From Flavihumibacter sp. UBA7668 (GTDB lineage: Bacteria; Bacteroidota; Bacteroidia; Chitinophagales; Chitinophagaceae): a stretch of DNA of 64,000 nucleotides. A program made the translations under genes and the position numbers. The DNA is taken from positions 502,817 through 566,816 of the forward strand of contig NZ_DLHM01000005.1 of NCBI RefSeq assembly GCF_002483205.1, read 5' to 3'. Shown here in pieces: positions 9,420 through 17,635 of the stretch. How positions within the stretch are numbered: position 1 is the stretch's first letter; every line of letters starts with the position of its first letter. The notes beneath the pieces were generated by a model that worked only from the letters and a program-made list of their open reading frames with translations, was not told the DNA's origin and did not search any database.

Positions 9420-11516
9420 ATGTCTGTGTTTAACCAATCGCGTTCAACTGTTATCCGCCTGATAGTGGCGGGTGTATTCCTGATTATTGTGGCGCAGCTG
9501 ATTAACCTGCAGCTGTTTTCAAGCAAGTATGAAGCACTTGCTTTTAACAATGCTGTTTACCCGAAAGTGCGATATCCTGATCGAGGCATTATTTATGATC
9601 GCAACGGAAAAGCCATTCTCAACAATACCATCATGTATGATCTGGAAGTTACTCCATCCCAGATCAAAGGGGTGGATACCAATTTTCTATGTAAACTGGT
9701 TGAAATTGATACGGCTGAGTTTAAAAAAAGAGTGGTCACTGCCATCCTGAAAAATGGCCGCTACCGGCCTAGTATATTCGAGGATTTGCTTACTCCCGAA
9801 ATGCATGCCCGGCTGGAAGAAAATATCTACAAATTCCCGGGTTTTGCACTGGTGGAACGCCCGGTTAGGGTGTACCCCTTTAATGCTGCAGCCCATATTA
9901 TGGGATATATCGGCGAAGCTGATTCCGGAAATATCAAACGTTCCAGTGGCTTTTATCGCCTGGGGGATTATGTAGGCAAAACCGGATTGGAATCATTCTA
10001 TGAACGGGTGCTGATGGGTAAGCGGGGAGTGGAATACATGATCAAGGACAACAAAAACCGACTGGTTGGCAAATATGAAAACGGACTCTATGATACGGCT
10101 GCACAAGCTGGAAGAAACCTGCGTACCTATATAGATATCGAACTGCAACAATTGGCAGAAAAATTAATGCAGGGAAAAGTTGGGGCCGTGGTTGCCATTG
10201 AGCCCCAAACCGGCGGCATACTTTCCATGGTTTCTGGTCCCAATTTCGATCCAAATATGTTAACCGGTCCCAATAAACAGCAAAATTTCAATAAGTTGTT
10301 TCTGGATGTAAGCAGCCCGCTGCTAAACAGGGCCATCAAGGGTCAATATCCTCCCGGCTCTACCTTCAAACCACTTGGCGCATTGGTTGCTCTGGATGAG
10401 GGAATAATTACTCCATCATTCGGAGTGGGATGTGGTGGTGCCTATTACGGTTGTTCCCGACCAGTAAAATGTACGCATAACAATCCCGGACATGCTGCTA
10501 ACCTTCGCCTAGCCATTGCAAATTCCTGTAACTCCTATTTTACCCATATCTACCGGTTATCAGTAGATGCAGGTAAATATAAGGGAGTAAAAAATGGATA
10601 TCAAAAATGGAAGGGATATATGAATGCGTTTGATCTGGGTGTTCGAGTTGGGGTGGATCTGCCCAGTGAAGACCGTGGTAATATTCCGGATAGTTCAGTT
10701 TATAATAAAGTCTATCGCAACAGTTGGAACAGCTGTACCAATCTGACACTGGGAATCGGACAGGATATGATGCTTGCGACACCGCTGCAACTCGCCAATT
10801 CCATGTGTATCGTCGCCAATAAAGGATTTTATTATACACCGCATTTTGTTCAGAAAATTGATGGTGAAACGGAAGCTGACACCATCATGAAAGCCTTCCG
10901 TATCAAACATGAACCCCTTACCAGTATTTCGGATGATGCCTATGAGGCCGTAATCTCCGGTATGCAGGATGTGGTGGAAATCGGTACAGCCAAAATGGCC
11001 AAATTACCGGGTATCAATGTTTGTGCGAAAACCGGTACCGCAGAGAACTATAGGATTATAGAAGGAAAACGAACCAAGCTAAAAGACAACTCTGTATTCG
11101 TTTGCTTTGCGCCGAGAGAGAATCCTAAAATAGCAATCGCCGTTATTGTGGAAAATGCCGGATATGGAGGTACCTGGGCCGGACCAATTGCCGCCCTGAT
11201 GATGGAAAAATACCTGAATGACACCCTTCGCCCAGAACGGATTAAAGAAGTGGAGCGAATTGCTGCGGCAAATCTCTTACCAGGATACCTGGTTCGGGAA
11301 CAATATAAAGCAGATTCCACCCGCGCCTATAACTGGTTTAAAATGACCAAAGATTCCAGTGCTATTCAACGTTTCTTGAGAAGAGAACGCAGAAGGGATA
11401 GCATAAGGGAAAGCGAATCGGATCCCGCTCCAAAACCGGATAGCCGCACTACCTATCTACGGCTGGAAGCCATTCTGCCCGAACATTTTTCTTTCACGCC
11501 AACCCAAAATTCCTGA
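9420..11516 (+). CDS. mrdA: Penicillin-binding protein 2 (elongation transpeptidase)
   Basis: The 698-aa class B PBP crosslinks peptidoglycan during elongation. It has an N-terminal membrane helix (residues 10-30), the dimerisation/pedestal domain with YPDRGIIYDRNGKAIL, and a transpeptidase domain with all three motifs: STFK (nucleophile about S314), SCN within NSCNSYF, and KTGT. A charged C-terminal tail rich in Arg and Asp follows the catalytic domain. Several cysteines cluster around residues 338-370 (GVGCGGAYYGCSRP), which is notable for a periplasmic domain. rodA begins 2 bp after the stop. Confidence 0.96.
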   Translation: MSVFNQSRSTVIRLIVAGVFLIIVAQLINLQLFSSKYEALAFNNAVYPKVRYPDRGIIYDRNGKAILNNTIMYDLEVTPSQIKGVDTNFLCKLVEIDTAEFKKRVVTAILKNGRYRPSIFEDLLTPEMHARLEENIYKFPGFALVERPVRVYPFNAAAHIMGYIGEADSGNIKRSSGFYRLGDYVGKTGLESFYERVLMGKRGVEYMIKDNKNRLVGKYENGLYDTAAQAGRNLRTYIDIELQQLAEKLMQGKVGAVVAIEPQTGGILSMVSGPNFDPNMLTGPNKQQNFNKLFLDVSSPLLNRAIKGQYPPGSTFKPLGALVALDEGIITPSFGVGCGGAYYGCSRPVKCTHNNPGHAANLRLAIANSCNSYFTHIYRLSVDAGKYKGVKNGYQKWKGYMNAFDLGVRVGVDLPSEDRGNIPDSSVYNKVYRNSWNSCTNLTLGIGQDMMLATPLQLANSMCIVANKGFYYTPHFVQKIDGETEADTIMKAFRIKHEPLTSISDDAYEAVISGMQDVVEIGTAKMAKLPGINVCAKTGTAENYRIIEGKRTKLKDNSVFVCFAPRENPKIAIAVIVENAGYGGTWAGPIAALMMEKYLNDTLRPERIKEVERIAAANLLPGYLVREQYKADSTRAYNWFKMTKDSSAIQRFLRRERRRDSIRESESDPAPKPDSRTTYLRLEAILPEHFSFTPTQNS

Positions 11517-11518
11517 TC

Positions 11519-12856
11519 ATGAGCGCTCGTACGAACGAAATTTCAAAAGGAATCGACTGGCTGTTGGTTGGTTTGTATATGGCACTCTGCGCAATTGGTG
11601 TGTTGAGTATTTTTGGCGCTACCTACAAAGAAGGGGAAGATATTCTTCAATCCTTTACTTCCTTCCAAACGGACTATAGTAAACAACTGTTTTTCTGGAT
11701 TCTGGCAATGTTTGTTGCAATCGCTATTCTGGTAACAGATTCGAAATTTTTTACTGCTACCGCCAATCTCTGGTATGCCTTTGGAATTCTTTTACTCCTG
11801 CTTGTTTTTCCCTTTCATACCGAAATTAAAGGAACCCGTTCCATCATCCGCTTCGGCGGATTTCAATTGCAACCGGCTGATCTCTGTAAAGTATTTGTGG
11901 CCCTCGCTCTGGCAAAATACCTGAGTCGGGTAGAAACTGATTTCTCCAAAACAAGATCACAGTTGATTGCAACCGCCATTGCCCTGGCACCAGCCATTAT
12001 GTCGATACTTCAGCAGGAAACCGGATTGGCGCTGGTGTATTTTTCTTTCTTTCTGGTAATGTTTCGGGAGGGACTTCCGGCAGGTATTCTGATCATTGGT
12101 TTTTCCTTTGCCGTGCTGGTGGTGGCTACTTTATTATTGAATCCGAACACCCTGGCGCTGATACTTACCGGCATCGCCTTAGTGGCTGTCTATATTCTTC
12201 GCAAACAGATAAAAAGAAAAAAACAAATTCTTATAACCATTGTTGGCATCTGGATGGTATGTGTGGGTATACAACGATTTTTGGTACCCTATGTTTTCGA
12301 ATCAGTACTGCAACCCTACCAGGTAAAACGCATTTACGATACCATTGGTAAAGATTATATTCCAAGTGGCGGAACAGTTATCCTGGATGAAGCACCGGTC
12401 AGAAAAAAAGACGATGGTGGCGATTATAATGTGAAGCAAAGTAAAATCGCCATTGGAAGTGGAGGGTTTGCAGGCAAAGGCTTGCTGAAAGGAACGCAAA
12501 CACGCTACGATTTTGTTCCTGAACAAAGGACTGATTTTATTTTCTGTACCATCGGAGAAGGTTTTGGATTTGTCGGCAGTTTCATTCTGATGGGAATTTA
12601 TTTCGTGTTGCTGATGCGGATTATAACAATTGCAGAGCGACAACGAAGTGTGTTCAGTCGGGCCTATGCATATGGTGTAGCTTCCGTCCTGTTCTTTCAT
12701 ATTGCCATTAATATTTGTATGACAATCGGGCTGGCTCCGGTAATTGGAATTCCACTTCCTTTTATCAGTTATGGAGGCACTTCACTGCTTACCTTTACTG
12801 CTGCCTTATTTATATTGATTCGATTAGATGCAGACCGTCAGATGGTTTTGCGTTAA
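11519..12856 (+). CDS. rodA: SEDS glycosyltransferase RodA
   Basis: The 445-aa polytopic inner-membrane protein polymerises lipid II glycan strands with PBP2. SEDS hallmarks include KGTRSIIRFGGFQLQPADLCK, the loop DFIFCTIGEGFGFVGS and the C-terminal GIPLPFISYGGTSLLT block. It is somewhat longer than typical RodA because of an extra hydrophobic and basic stretch around residues 205-250. It directly follows mrdA, forming the PBP2-RodA pair. Confidence 0.96.
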   Translation: MSARTNEISKGIDWLLVGLYMALCAIGVLSIFGATYKEGEDILQSFTSFQTDYSKQLFFWILAMFVAIAILVTDSKFFTATANLWYAFGILLLLLVFPFHTEIKGTRSIIRFGGFQLQPADLCKVFVALALAKYLSRVETDFSKTRSQLIATAIALAPAIMSILQQETGLALVYFSFFLVMFREGLPAGILIIGFSFAVLVVATLLLNPNTLALILTGIALVAVYILRKQIKRKKQILITIVGIWMVCVGIQRFLVPYVFESVLQPYQVKRIYDTIGKDYIPSGGTVILDEAPVRKKDDGGDYNVKQSKIAIGSGGFAGKGLLKGTQTRYDFVPEQRTDFIFCTIGEGFGFVGSFILMGIYFVLLMRIITIAERQRSVFSRAYAYGVASVLFFHIAINICMTIGLAPVIGIPLPFISYGGTSLLTFTAALFILIRLDADRQMVLR

Positions 12857-12866
12857 ATTATTTTAC

Positions 12867-13601
12867 ATGCGAATTATTCCACTTTCAGAAGGAAGTTTTA
12901 CAATAGATGGCACCAAGCAATTTGTTCCTTTTAACAAGACCTCGGATGAATTGAATGATCGTCCGTCTGGAAGTTTGCTCGTCGAAATTCAACCCTTTGT
13001 TGTTATTACCAGCGAAGATGTATTGTTGCTCGATACCGGTTTGGGTTTTGAACAGGAGGGCAGGCCGCAACTCTTTAAAAACCTGATGGATGCGGGCATT
13101 AATCCAGGTGAAATAACCAAAGTATTGATGAGCCATCTGCATAAGGATCATGCAGGCGGTGTAAGTCATAAAAATCCGGTTACAGGAAAGTTTGAACTGT
13201 CTTTTCCACAAGCACAATATTATGTACAGCAAAAAGAGCTGGACTATGCATTTGAAAAGGGATTACCCTCCTATATTCCGGAGGAGCTGGAATGTTTACG
13301 TACTGCCCCTCAGGTTCAACTCCTCGATGGCGATGGCGTAATTGGTGGTTATATCCAATATCAACTGGTAGGCGGACATTGTCCCTTTCATCAGGTATTT
13401 CGCATTGTTGATGGCGGAACCACGGTTTTCTTCGGCGGCGATAATGCCCCCCAACTCCAGCAAATGAAAAGTAAGTTTGCTGCCAAATATGATTACGACG
13501 GAAAACTGGCGATGGAACTCCGCCAGCAATGGTGGAAAACCGGTCAGGAAAATCACTGGAAATTCCTCTTCTACCACGATGTCAAAACACCCGTCGGGTA
13601 A
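12867..13601 (+). CDS. Metallo-beta-lactamase-fold hydrolase
   Basis: The 244-aa protein contains the MBL metal-binding motif in SHLHKDHAGGV (HxHxDH) and later histidines in GGHCPFHQV and a GGDNAP loop, consistent with a two-metal hydrolase. No signal peptide is visible. The substrate cannot be assigned; lactonase-like and glyoxalase-II-like enzymes share this fold. ATG 12867 is chosen, 10 bp after the rodA stop. The last codons (P-V-G) and the stop TAA fall inside a REP-like palindrome, so this gene's present C-terminus seems to have been set by the repeat. Confidence 0.85.
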   Translation: MRIIPLSEGSFTIDGTKQFVPFNKTSDELNDRPSGSLLVEIQPFVVITSEDVLLLDTGLGFEQEGRPQLFKNLMDAGINPGEITKVLMSHLHKDHAGGVSHKNPVTGKFELSFPQAQYYVQQKELDYAFEKGLPSYIPEELECLRTAPQVQLLDGDGVIGGYIQYQLVGGHCPFHQVFRIVDGGTTVFFGGDNAPQLQQMKSKFAAKYDYDGKLAMELRQQWWKTGQENHWKFLFYHDVKTPVG

Positions 13602-13612
13602 ACCCGACGGGT
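13589..13612. repeat. REP-like palindrome (type 1) containing the MBL gene stop codon
   Basis: Arms ACCCGTCGGGT (13589-13599) and ACCCGACGGGT (13602-13612) separated by AA. The stop codon TAA of the hydrolase gene is at 13599-13601, at the centre of the palindrome. Confidence 0.8.
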
Positions 13613-13613
13613 G

Positions 13614-13650
13614 GTCTTCACCCGACCGGTGCCACCCGTCGGGTGAAGAC
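13614..13650. repeat. REP-like hybrid palindrome, probable bidirectional terminator
   Basis: Arms extended by GTCTTC/GAAGAC surround ACCCGACCGGT-type and ACCCGTCGGGT-type halves with a GCC loop and one mismatch. It combines the type 2 left arm with a type 1 half. It fills the gap between two convergent genes, so it could end transcription from both sides, although it has no U-tract. Confidence 0.7.
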
Positions 13651-13652
13651 GT

Positions 13653-14060
13653 TTAGTTGTCGCGGAAGCGCGCACGGTTATCCTGGCGCTGCTGGCGACG
13701 TTCCTGCAATTCCTTTTGAACGTAACTGTAGAATTCTTTTTCGGCTTTGAAGAATTGATTGGCTCTTTCACCGGATAGCGCTTTGCTGAAGGAGCCCTGG
13801 TATTTTTTACGAACATCGAGCAGTTTCTCTTCGCGTTTCAGTTCATCACCCCCACGCGAATCCTGGCGTACTTTTTTCAATTCAGCTATATATTCATTGT
13901 AAACAGGCCAGAATTTCTGGGCTTCATCCGAGGTAAGGTTCAGTTTTTTAGTTAAGTAAGCAACTTTCAATGCTTCCAGTCGCTCTCCATCCCGCTGTTG
14001 TGCCTGCGTGCTGAGTTGAAAAGAGCCTAAAAAAAGAAGAAGAGTAAAAATATATTTCAT
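13653..14060 (-). CDS. Secreted Spy/CpxP-like small helical protein
   Basis: This 135-aa protein has a signal peptide (cleavage near TQAQQ) and a highly charged, mostly helical mature part rich in Arg, Lys, Glu and Gln. The segment LTSDEAQKFWPVYNEY resembles the LTxxQ-type repeats of periplasmic Spy/CpxP-like proteins. It is the third gene of the sigma / anti-sigma-like operon, 10 bp after the second. This arrangement suggests a periplasmic stress or feedback component. The function is inferred from context and composition. Confidence 0.7.
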   Translation of the reverse strand: MKYIFTLLLFLGSFQLSTQAQQRDGERLEALKVAYLTKKLNLTSDEAQKFWPVYNEYIAELKKVRQDSRGGDELKREEKLLDVRKKYQGSFSKALSGERANQFFKAEKEFYSYVQKELQERRQQRQDNRARFRDN

Positions 14061-14070
14061 GCCTTTTCAA

Positions 14071-14874
14071 TTAGTTCATGTTTGAGGTTGATTTACCGTT
14101 GAATTCCTGCAGGTATTTTTGCAGTGCTTCGTCACTGACATCGCCTAAAAGGTCGTGTACATCATCCACAGATAATTCATCAGTCTGATTGGCTGCAGTT
14201 CCATAATAAATTGAACTGGTTGGATTGGTAAATTCCAGGATCGCTTCATCACTGATTTGTTGCATTTCTGTTTCCAGCTGTTTGGCAAATGCAGGTGTCA
14301 TGCCTGGATTTTCTGAAGCTGGTTGAAAATAAAACCATCCCGCAATGGCAAGTACTCCGGCAACAACCGCTGCGGCTGCATACCTTAACCAGGACTTGCC
14401 CATGAAAATTACTTTAGCACCACTGCCAGTCTCCACCTGCCCGATTTTTTGAACCATTTTTCCCGGGAACTGCTCAAAATATCCGATCGGAACCTCATAA
14501 GGCCCCTTCCGGTTAACGAGCAGAAGAATTGAGCCAGTTTCAATCTCAGCATCTTCAGTAGCAATATGTTCTGTTTTAACTGTTGCTGGCTCGATTTGAT
14601 CAAAATATCCGTTGGGTACGGTAAAGGGCATTTTTTTCGATAAGCCGGCCAATAGGGGTGATAGGGTGGTGATTTCCTCCAGGAAAGTGAACTCCTCCCC
14701 AACCTTAATTCCGTCCTCAGTTTGAATGGCTGCCTTTCCTGATACGGATTTAACCAATTCCAGCATTCTTTCCGGAAAGGAATCAAAATACCCGATTGGT
14801 ACCTGGTAGGGCACAGTTTGCTGCTGCCCTGCCAGTACCTTCAGTTCACTTACTATATTTTTATCGGGTGTCAT
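14071..14874 (-). CDS. Putative membrane-bound anti-sigma factor with three VPxGYF motifs
   Basis: The 267-aa product has a cytoplasmic N-terminal part, one membrane helix (about residues 164-183, AAAAVVAGVLAIAGWFYF) and an extracytoplasmic C-terminal part. Three copies of a P[YF]xVPxGYF[DE] motif occur at about residues 22-31, 83-92 and 125-134; the first and third continue as xxFPxxM. The gene follows the ECF sigma gene directly, the usual place for its anti-sigma factor. No zinc-binding HxxxCxxC motif is seen, so it is not a classical ZAS protein. The regulatory role is inferred. Confidence 0.65.
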   Translation of the reverse strand: MTPDKNIVSELKVLAGQQQTVPYQVPIGYFDSFPERMLELVKSVSGKAAIQTEDGIKVGEEFTFLEEITTLSPLLAGLSKKMPFTVPNGYFDQIEPATVKTEHIATEDAEIETGSILLLVNRKGPYEVPIGYFEQFPGKMVQKIGQVETGSGAKVIFMGKSWLRYAAAAVVAGVLAIAGWFYFQPASENPGMTPAFAKQLETEMQQISDEAILEFTNPTSSIYYGTAANQTDELSVDDVHDLLGDVSDEALQKYLQEFNGKSTSNMN

Positions 14875-14905
14875 CGGTTCTTAGACCCTTTATTAGGTCC
14901 CAGGT

Positions 14906-15451
14906 TTAATGATTTAGTAAATAGTCTTCTATTTTTTTTACCGCATGGTGATAAGAGGCCTTTAAAGCTCCTTCTGAAGTATCCAGAACCCTGCTCATTT
15001 CTTCATATGGCATTTCATCATAATATCGTAAACTAAAAACAATTCGTTGCTTTTCCGGCAGTTTTTGGATCGCAACCTGCAGTTTCCATTCAATTTTATT
15101 CGCATCAAAGTCTTTATCCGCCTTAATCTGGTTCGCCAGTCCGTCTTCATCATCGCTTAAAGAAAGGGTGGATTTTTTCTTCTGCTGCTCCAGAAAGCTG
15201 AGGCATTCATTGGTGGCTACCCTGTAGAGCCAGGTATATAATTTAGCATCTTCCCGAAAACTCTCCAATCCGTTCCAAACCCGGATAAACACATTCTGCA
15301 GCACATCATTTGCGTCCTCATGATTCACCACCATCCGGCGGATATGCCAGTAGAGGCGCTCCTGGTACTTTCGTACAATAGCAGTGTAGGCTTTTTCCTT
15401 TGTTTCAGGCTGCCTGAATTGAATAAGTAGTTCGAAATCTTCCGGGGGCAT
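14906..15451 (-). CDS. ECF-type RNA polymerase sigma factor
   Basis: The 181-aa protein has sigma region 2 (about residues 27-95, with EDANDVLQNVFIRVWNGL and YTWLYRVATNECL) and sigma region 4 (about 128-178, KLPEKQRIVFSLRYYDEMPYEEMSRVL), the normal ECF layout. It should direct transcription of a small regulon, commonly including its own operon. Two genes for a membrane anti-sigma-like protein and a periplasmic helical protein follow on the same strand. A heptamer array and a REP-like palindrome separate its start from the transketolase gene upstream. Confidence 0.93.
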   Translation of the reverse strand: MPPEDFELLIQFRQPETKEKAYTAIVRKYQERLYWHIRRMVVNHEDANDVLQNVFIRVWNGLESFREDAKLYTWLYRVATNECLSFLEQQKKKSTLSLSDDEDGLANQIKADKDFDANKIEWKLQVAIQKLPEKQRIVFSLRYYDEMPYEEMSRVLDTSEGALKASYHHAVKKIEDYLLNH

Positions 15452-15459
15452 TTAAAAAA

Positions 15460-15487
15460 GTAAAAAGTAAAAAGTAAAAAGTAAAAA
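15460..15487 (+). repeat. Heptamer tandem array upstream of the ECF sigma gene
   Basis: Four GTAAAAA units in exact 7-bp register, just upstream of the sigma factor start codon and 40 bp from the palindrome at 15529. Confidence 0.8.
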
Positions 15488-15528
15488 GTGGGCACTCCGT
15501 TATTCGACCCACCAACAGGAAATCAAAT

Positions 15529-15553
15529 ACCCGACCGGTGCCACCGGTCGGGT
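15529..15553. repeat. REP-like palindrome (type 2) after the transketolase gene
   Basis: Same sequence as 6171-6195: arms ACCCGACCGGT and ACCGGTCGGGT around GCC, five bp beyond the transketolase stop codon. It may stabilise or end the rfbA-galE-transketolase transcript. Confidence 0.8.
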
Positions 15554-15557
15554 AAAA

Positions 15558-16514
15558 TTATTTCTTTCGGCTGAGGGCTTTTTTCGCGGCGGTAACGATA
15601 TCAGGTGCGCTCAATCCATATTTTTCCAGAAGTTGTGCAGGGGTGCCGCTTTCACCAAAGGTATCCTGGGTGCCCACCATCTCAACCGGAATCGGATGAT
15701 GTTTTCCTGCTACCCGGGCAATGCTTTCTCCCAAGCCACCCAATATATTGTGCTCTTCCGCAGTTACAGCACAACCGGTTTTGCGAATAGATTCCAGTAC
15801 AGCAGCCTCGTCCAGGGGTTTAATCGTATGAATATTCACTATTTCCACACTTATACCTGCTGCTTCCAACTCCTTTCCAGCTTCAATTGCATTCCAGACC
15901 ATATGTCCGCATGCAAAAATGCTGATATCTGAACCCTTGCTGAAAAACTGCGCTTTCCCAATTTCAAAAGGCATGCCTTCCGTAAAAATGGGCCATACAG
16001 GGCGACCAAAACGCAGGTATACCGGTCCCTCGTAATCCGCAATTGCCAGCGTAGCCAACCGGGTCTGTTCATAATCACAGGGAACAATTACCGTCATACC
16101 CGGCAACATTTTCATCATTCCAATATCTTCCAGGATCTGGTGGGTTGCTCCGTCTTCCCCTAAAGTAAGTCCGGCATGAGACGCGCAAATCTTCACATTC
16201 TTGCCGGAATAAGCAACCGACTGACGAATCTGATCATACACCCGTCCGGTGGAGAAATTGGCGAATGTAGTAGTAAACGGAATTTTTCCACCGATGGTTA
16301 ATCCGGCTGCAATCCCGATCATATTGGCCTCAGCAATACCGCATTGAATATACCGATCCGGATTTTCCTTGATAAAAGGGCCAAGTTTAAGTGACCCAGC
16401 CAGGTCGGCTGTTAAAGCTACCACGTTTGGGTTGGTTCTTCCCAATTCAGTTATGCCATCGCCAAAACCGCTTCTTGTATCTTTTTTGCCGGTAACCTGG
16501 ATCTCATTCAACAT
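15558..16514 (-). CDS. Transketolase, C-terminal subunit (pyrimidine-binding and C-terminal domains)
   Basis: The 318-aa protein matches the second half of a split transketolase. It has the pyrimidine-binding segment (GIAEANMIGIAAGLTIGGKIPF, with the catalytic-type glutamate of thiamine diphosphate enzymes), the SHAGLTLGEDGATHQILED block, and the C-terminal domain beginning near residue 190. It would transfer two-carbon units in the pentose phosphate pathway only together with an N-terminal subunit carrying the diphosphate-binding GDG motif. That gene is not adjacent: galE lies 30 bp upstream instead. A near-consensus -7 box, TAACTTTA on the minus strand, precedes the start. Confidence 0.9.
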   Translation of the reverse strand: MLNEIQVTGKKDTRSGFGDGITELGRTNPNVVALTADLAGSLKLGPFIKENPDRYIQCGIAEANMIGIAAGLTIGGKIPFTTTFANFSTGRVYDQIRQSVAYSGKNVKICASHAGLTLGEDGATHQILEDIGMMKMLPGMTVIVPCDYEQTRLATLAIADYEGPVYLRFGRPVWPIFTEGMPFEIGKAQFFSKGSDISIFACGHMVWNAIEAGKELEAAGISVEIVNIHTIKPLDEAAVLESIRKTGCAVTAEEHNILGGLGESIARVAGKHHPIPVEMVGTQDTFGESGTPAQLLEKYGLSAPDIVTAAKKALSRKK

Positions 16515-16544
16515 AGGTGCTGTTTTAAATTTTGCTAAAGTTAA

Positions 16545-17600
16545 TTAATTCAGATTGGCCTGTTGTACCTGGAAAAGGTTCTCATCTTCCTTCAATTTCA
16601 ATTCCCATTTCCAGGCGGTATCCATCATATCCTCCAGATTGTATTTCAATTCCCATTCCAACTCATTCACGGCATGTTCATTATTGGCATATATGGCAAT
16701 AACATCACCGGGTCGGCGAGGTCCTATTGAATAATTAAGTTTCTGTCCGCTTACCTTCTCAAACGCGAGAATTGCTTCCAAAACAGTAACCCCGTTTCCG
16801 GTACCGAGATTAAACACCTCACAGGATTTTTTACCCTTTCCTTTCATGAGGTATTGTAAGGAAAGCGTATGTGCATGTGCGATATCCGAAACATGAATAA
16901 AATCACGCAGGCAGGATCCGTCACGGGTATCATAATCGTTGCCAAATACAGTAAGAGAAGGAATTTTACCAATAGCAGTTTGAGTAATTGCCGGAACCAG
17001 GTTAGCCGGACGACCAATTGGCATTTCGCCAATCTGAATACTCGGATGCGCACCAACCGGATTAAAATAACGAAGCAAAATGCATTGTGCAGGATTCACT
17101 TTCGCAAATTCACTGATAATCTGCTCACCCATCTGCTTGGTATATCCATAGGGTGATTCTGCAGGTTTAGGCGGCGTACTTTCCGTAACAGGAATCACAT
17201 CCGGATTGCCATAAACGGTACAGGAAGAAGAGAATACAAAATGTGGCACCTTAAATTCCTGTACACATTTTAAGAGATTCAGCAGACTCACCAGGTTGTT
17301 TTCAAAATAGAGCAGGGGTTGCTCCACTGATTCTCCCACTGCCTTATAGGCCGCAAAATGAATGATGCCGGTAATGTCGAGGTTCTCAGCAAAAATGGCG
17401 TACGTATCGTCAAAATTGCAGAGGTCAACCTTATAGTTTTTGATCTTTTTGCCAGTGATTTTCTCCACTCCTTCCAGAATGCGTGCAGAAGAGCGTGAAT
17501 TATTATCAACTGATAGTACGTCAAATCCATTTTCAACCAAATCAACCAGCGTATGTGAACCAATATATCCACATCCTCCGGTTACCAAAATCTTGCTCAT
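16545..17600 (-). CDS. galE: UDP-glucose 4-epimerase
   Basis: The 351-aa extended short-chain dehydrogenase interconverts UDP-glucose and UDP-galactose for surface polysaccharide and galactose metabolism. It shows the NAD-binding GGCGYIGSH motif at the N-terminus, the VFSSSCTVYG block with the catalytic serine region, and YGYTKQMGE with the YxxxK catalytic pair. PIGRPANLVPAITQ is also typical of GalE. It lies between rfbA and the transketolase subunit on the same strand. Confidence 0.94.
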   Translation of the reverse strand: MSKILVTGGCGYIGSHTLVDLVENGFDVLSVDNNSRSSARILEGVEKITGKKIKNYKVDLCNFDDTYAIFAENLDITGIIHFAAYKAVGESVEQPLLYFENNLVSLLNLLKCVQEFKVPHFVFSSSCTVYGNPDVIPVTESTPPKPAESPYGYTKQMGEQIISEFAKVNPAQCILLRYFNPVGAHPSIQIGEMPIGRPANLVPAITQTAIGKIPSLTVFGNDYDTRDGSCLRDFIHVSDIAHAHTLSLQYLMKGKGKKSCEVFNLGTGNGVTVLEAILAFEKVSGQKLNYSIGPRRPGDVIAIYANNEHAVNELEWELKYNLEDMMDTAWKWELKLKEDENLFQVQQANLN

Positions 17601-17635
17601 GGGATCGTTTTAGGTTAATGTTACATGTTATTTGT

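Noticed and set aside
13614..13650. Attachment site of an integrated element
   Set aside because: The palindrome has related copies at four other places and no integrase or matching direct repeat flanks it.
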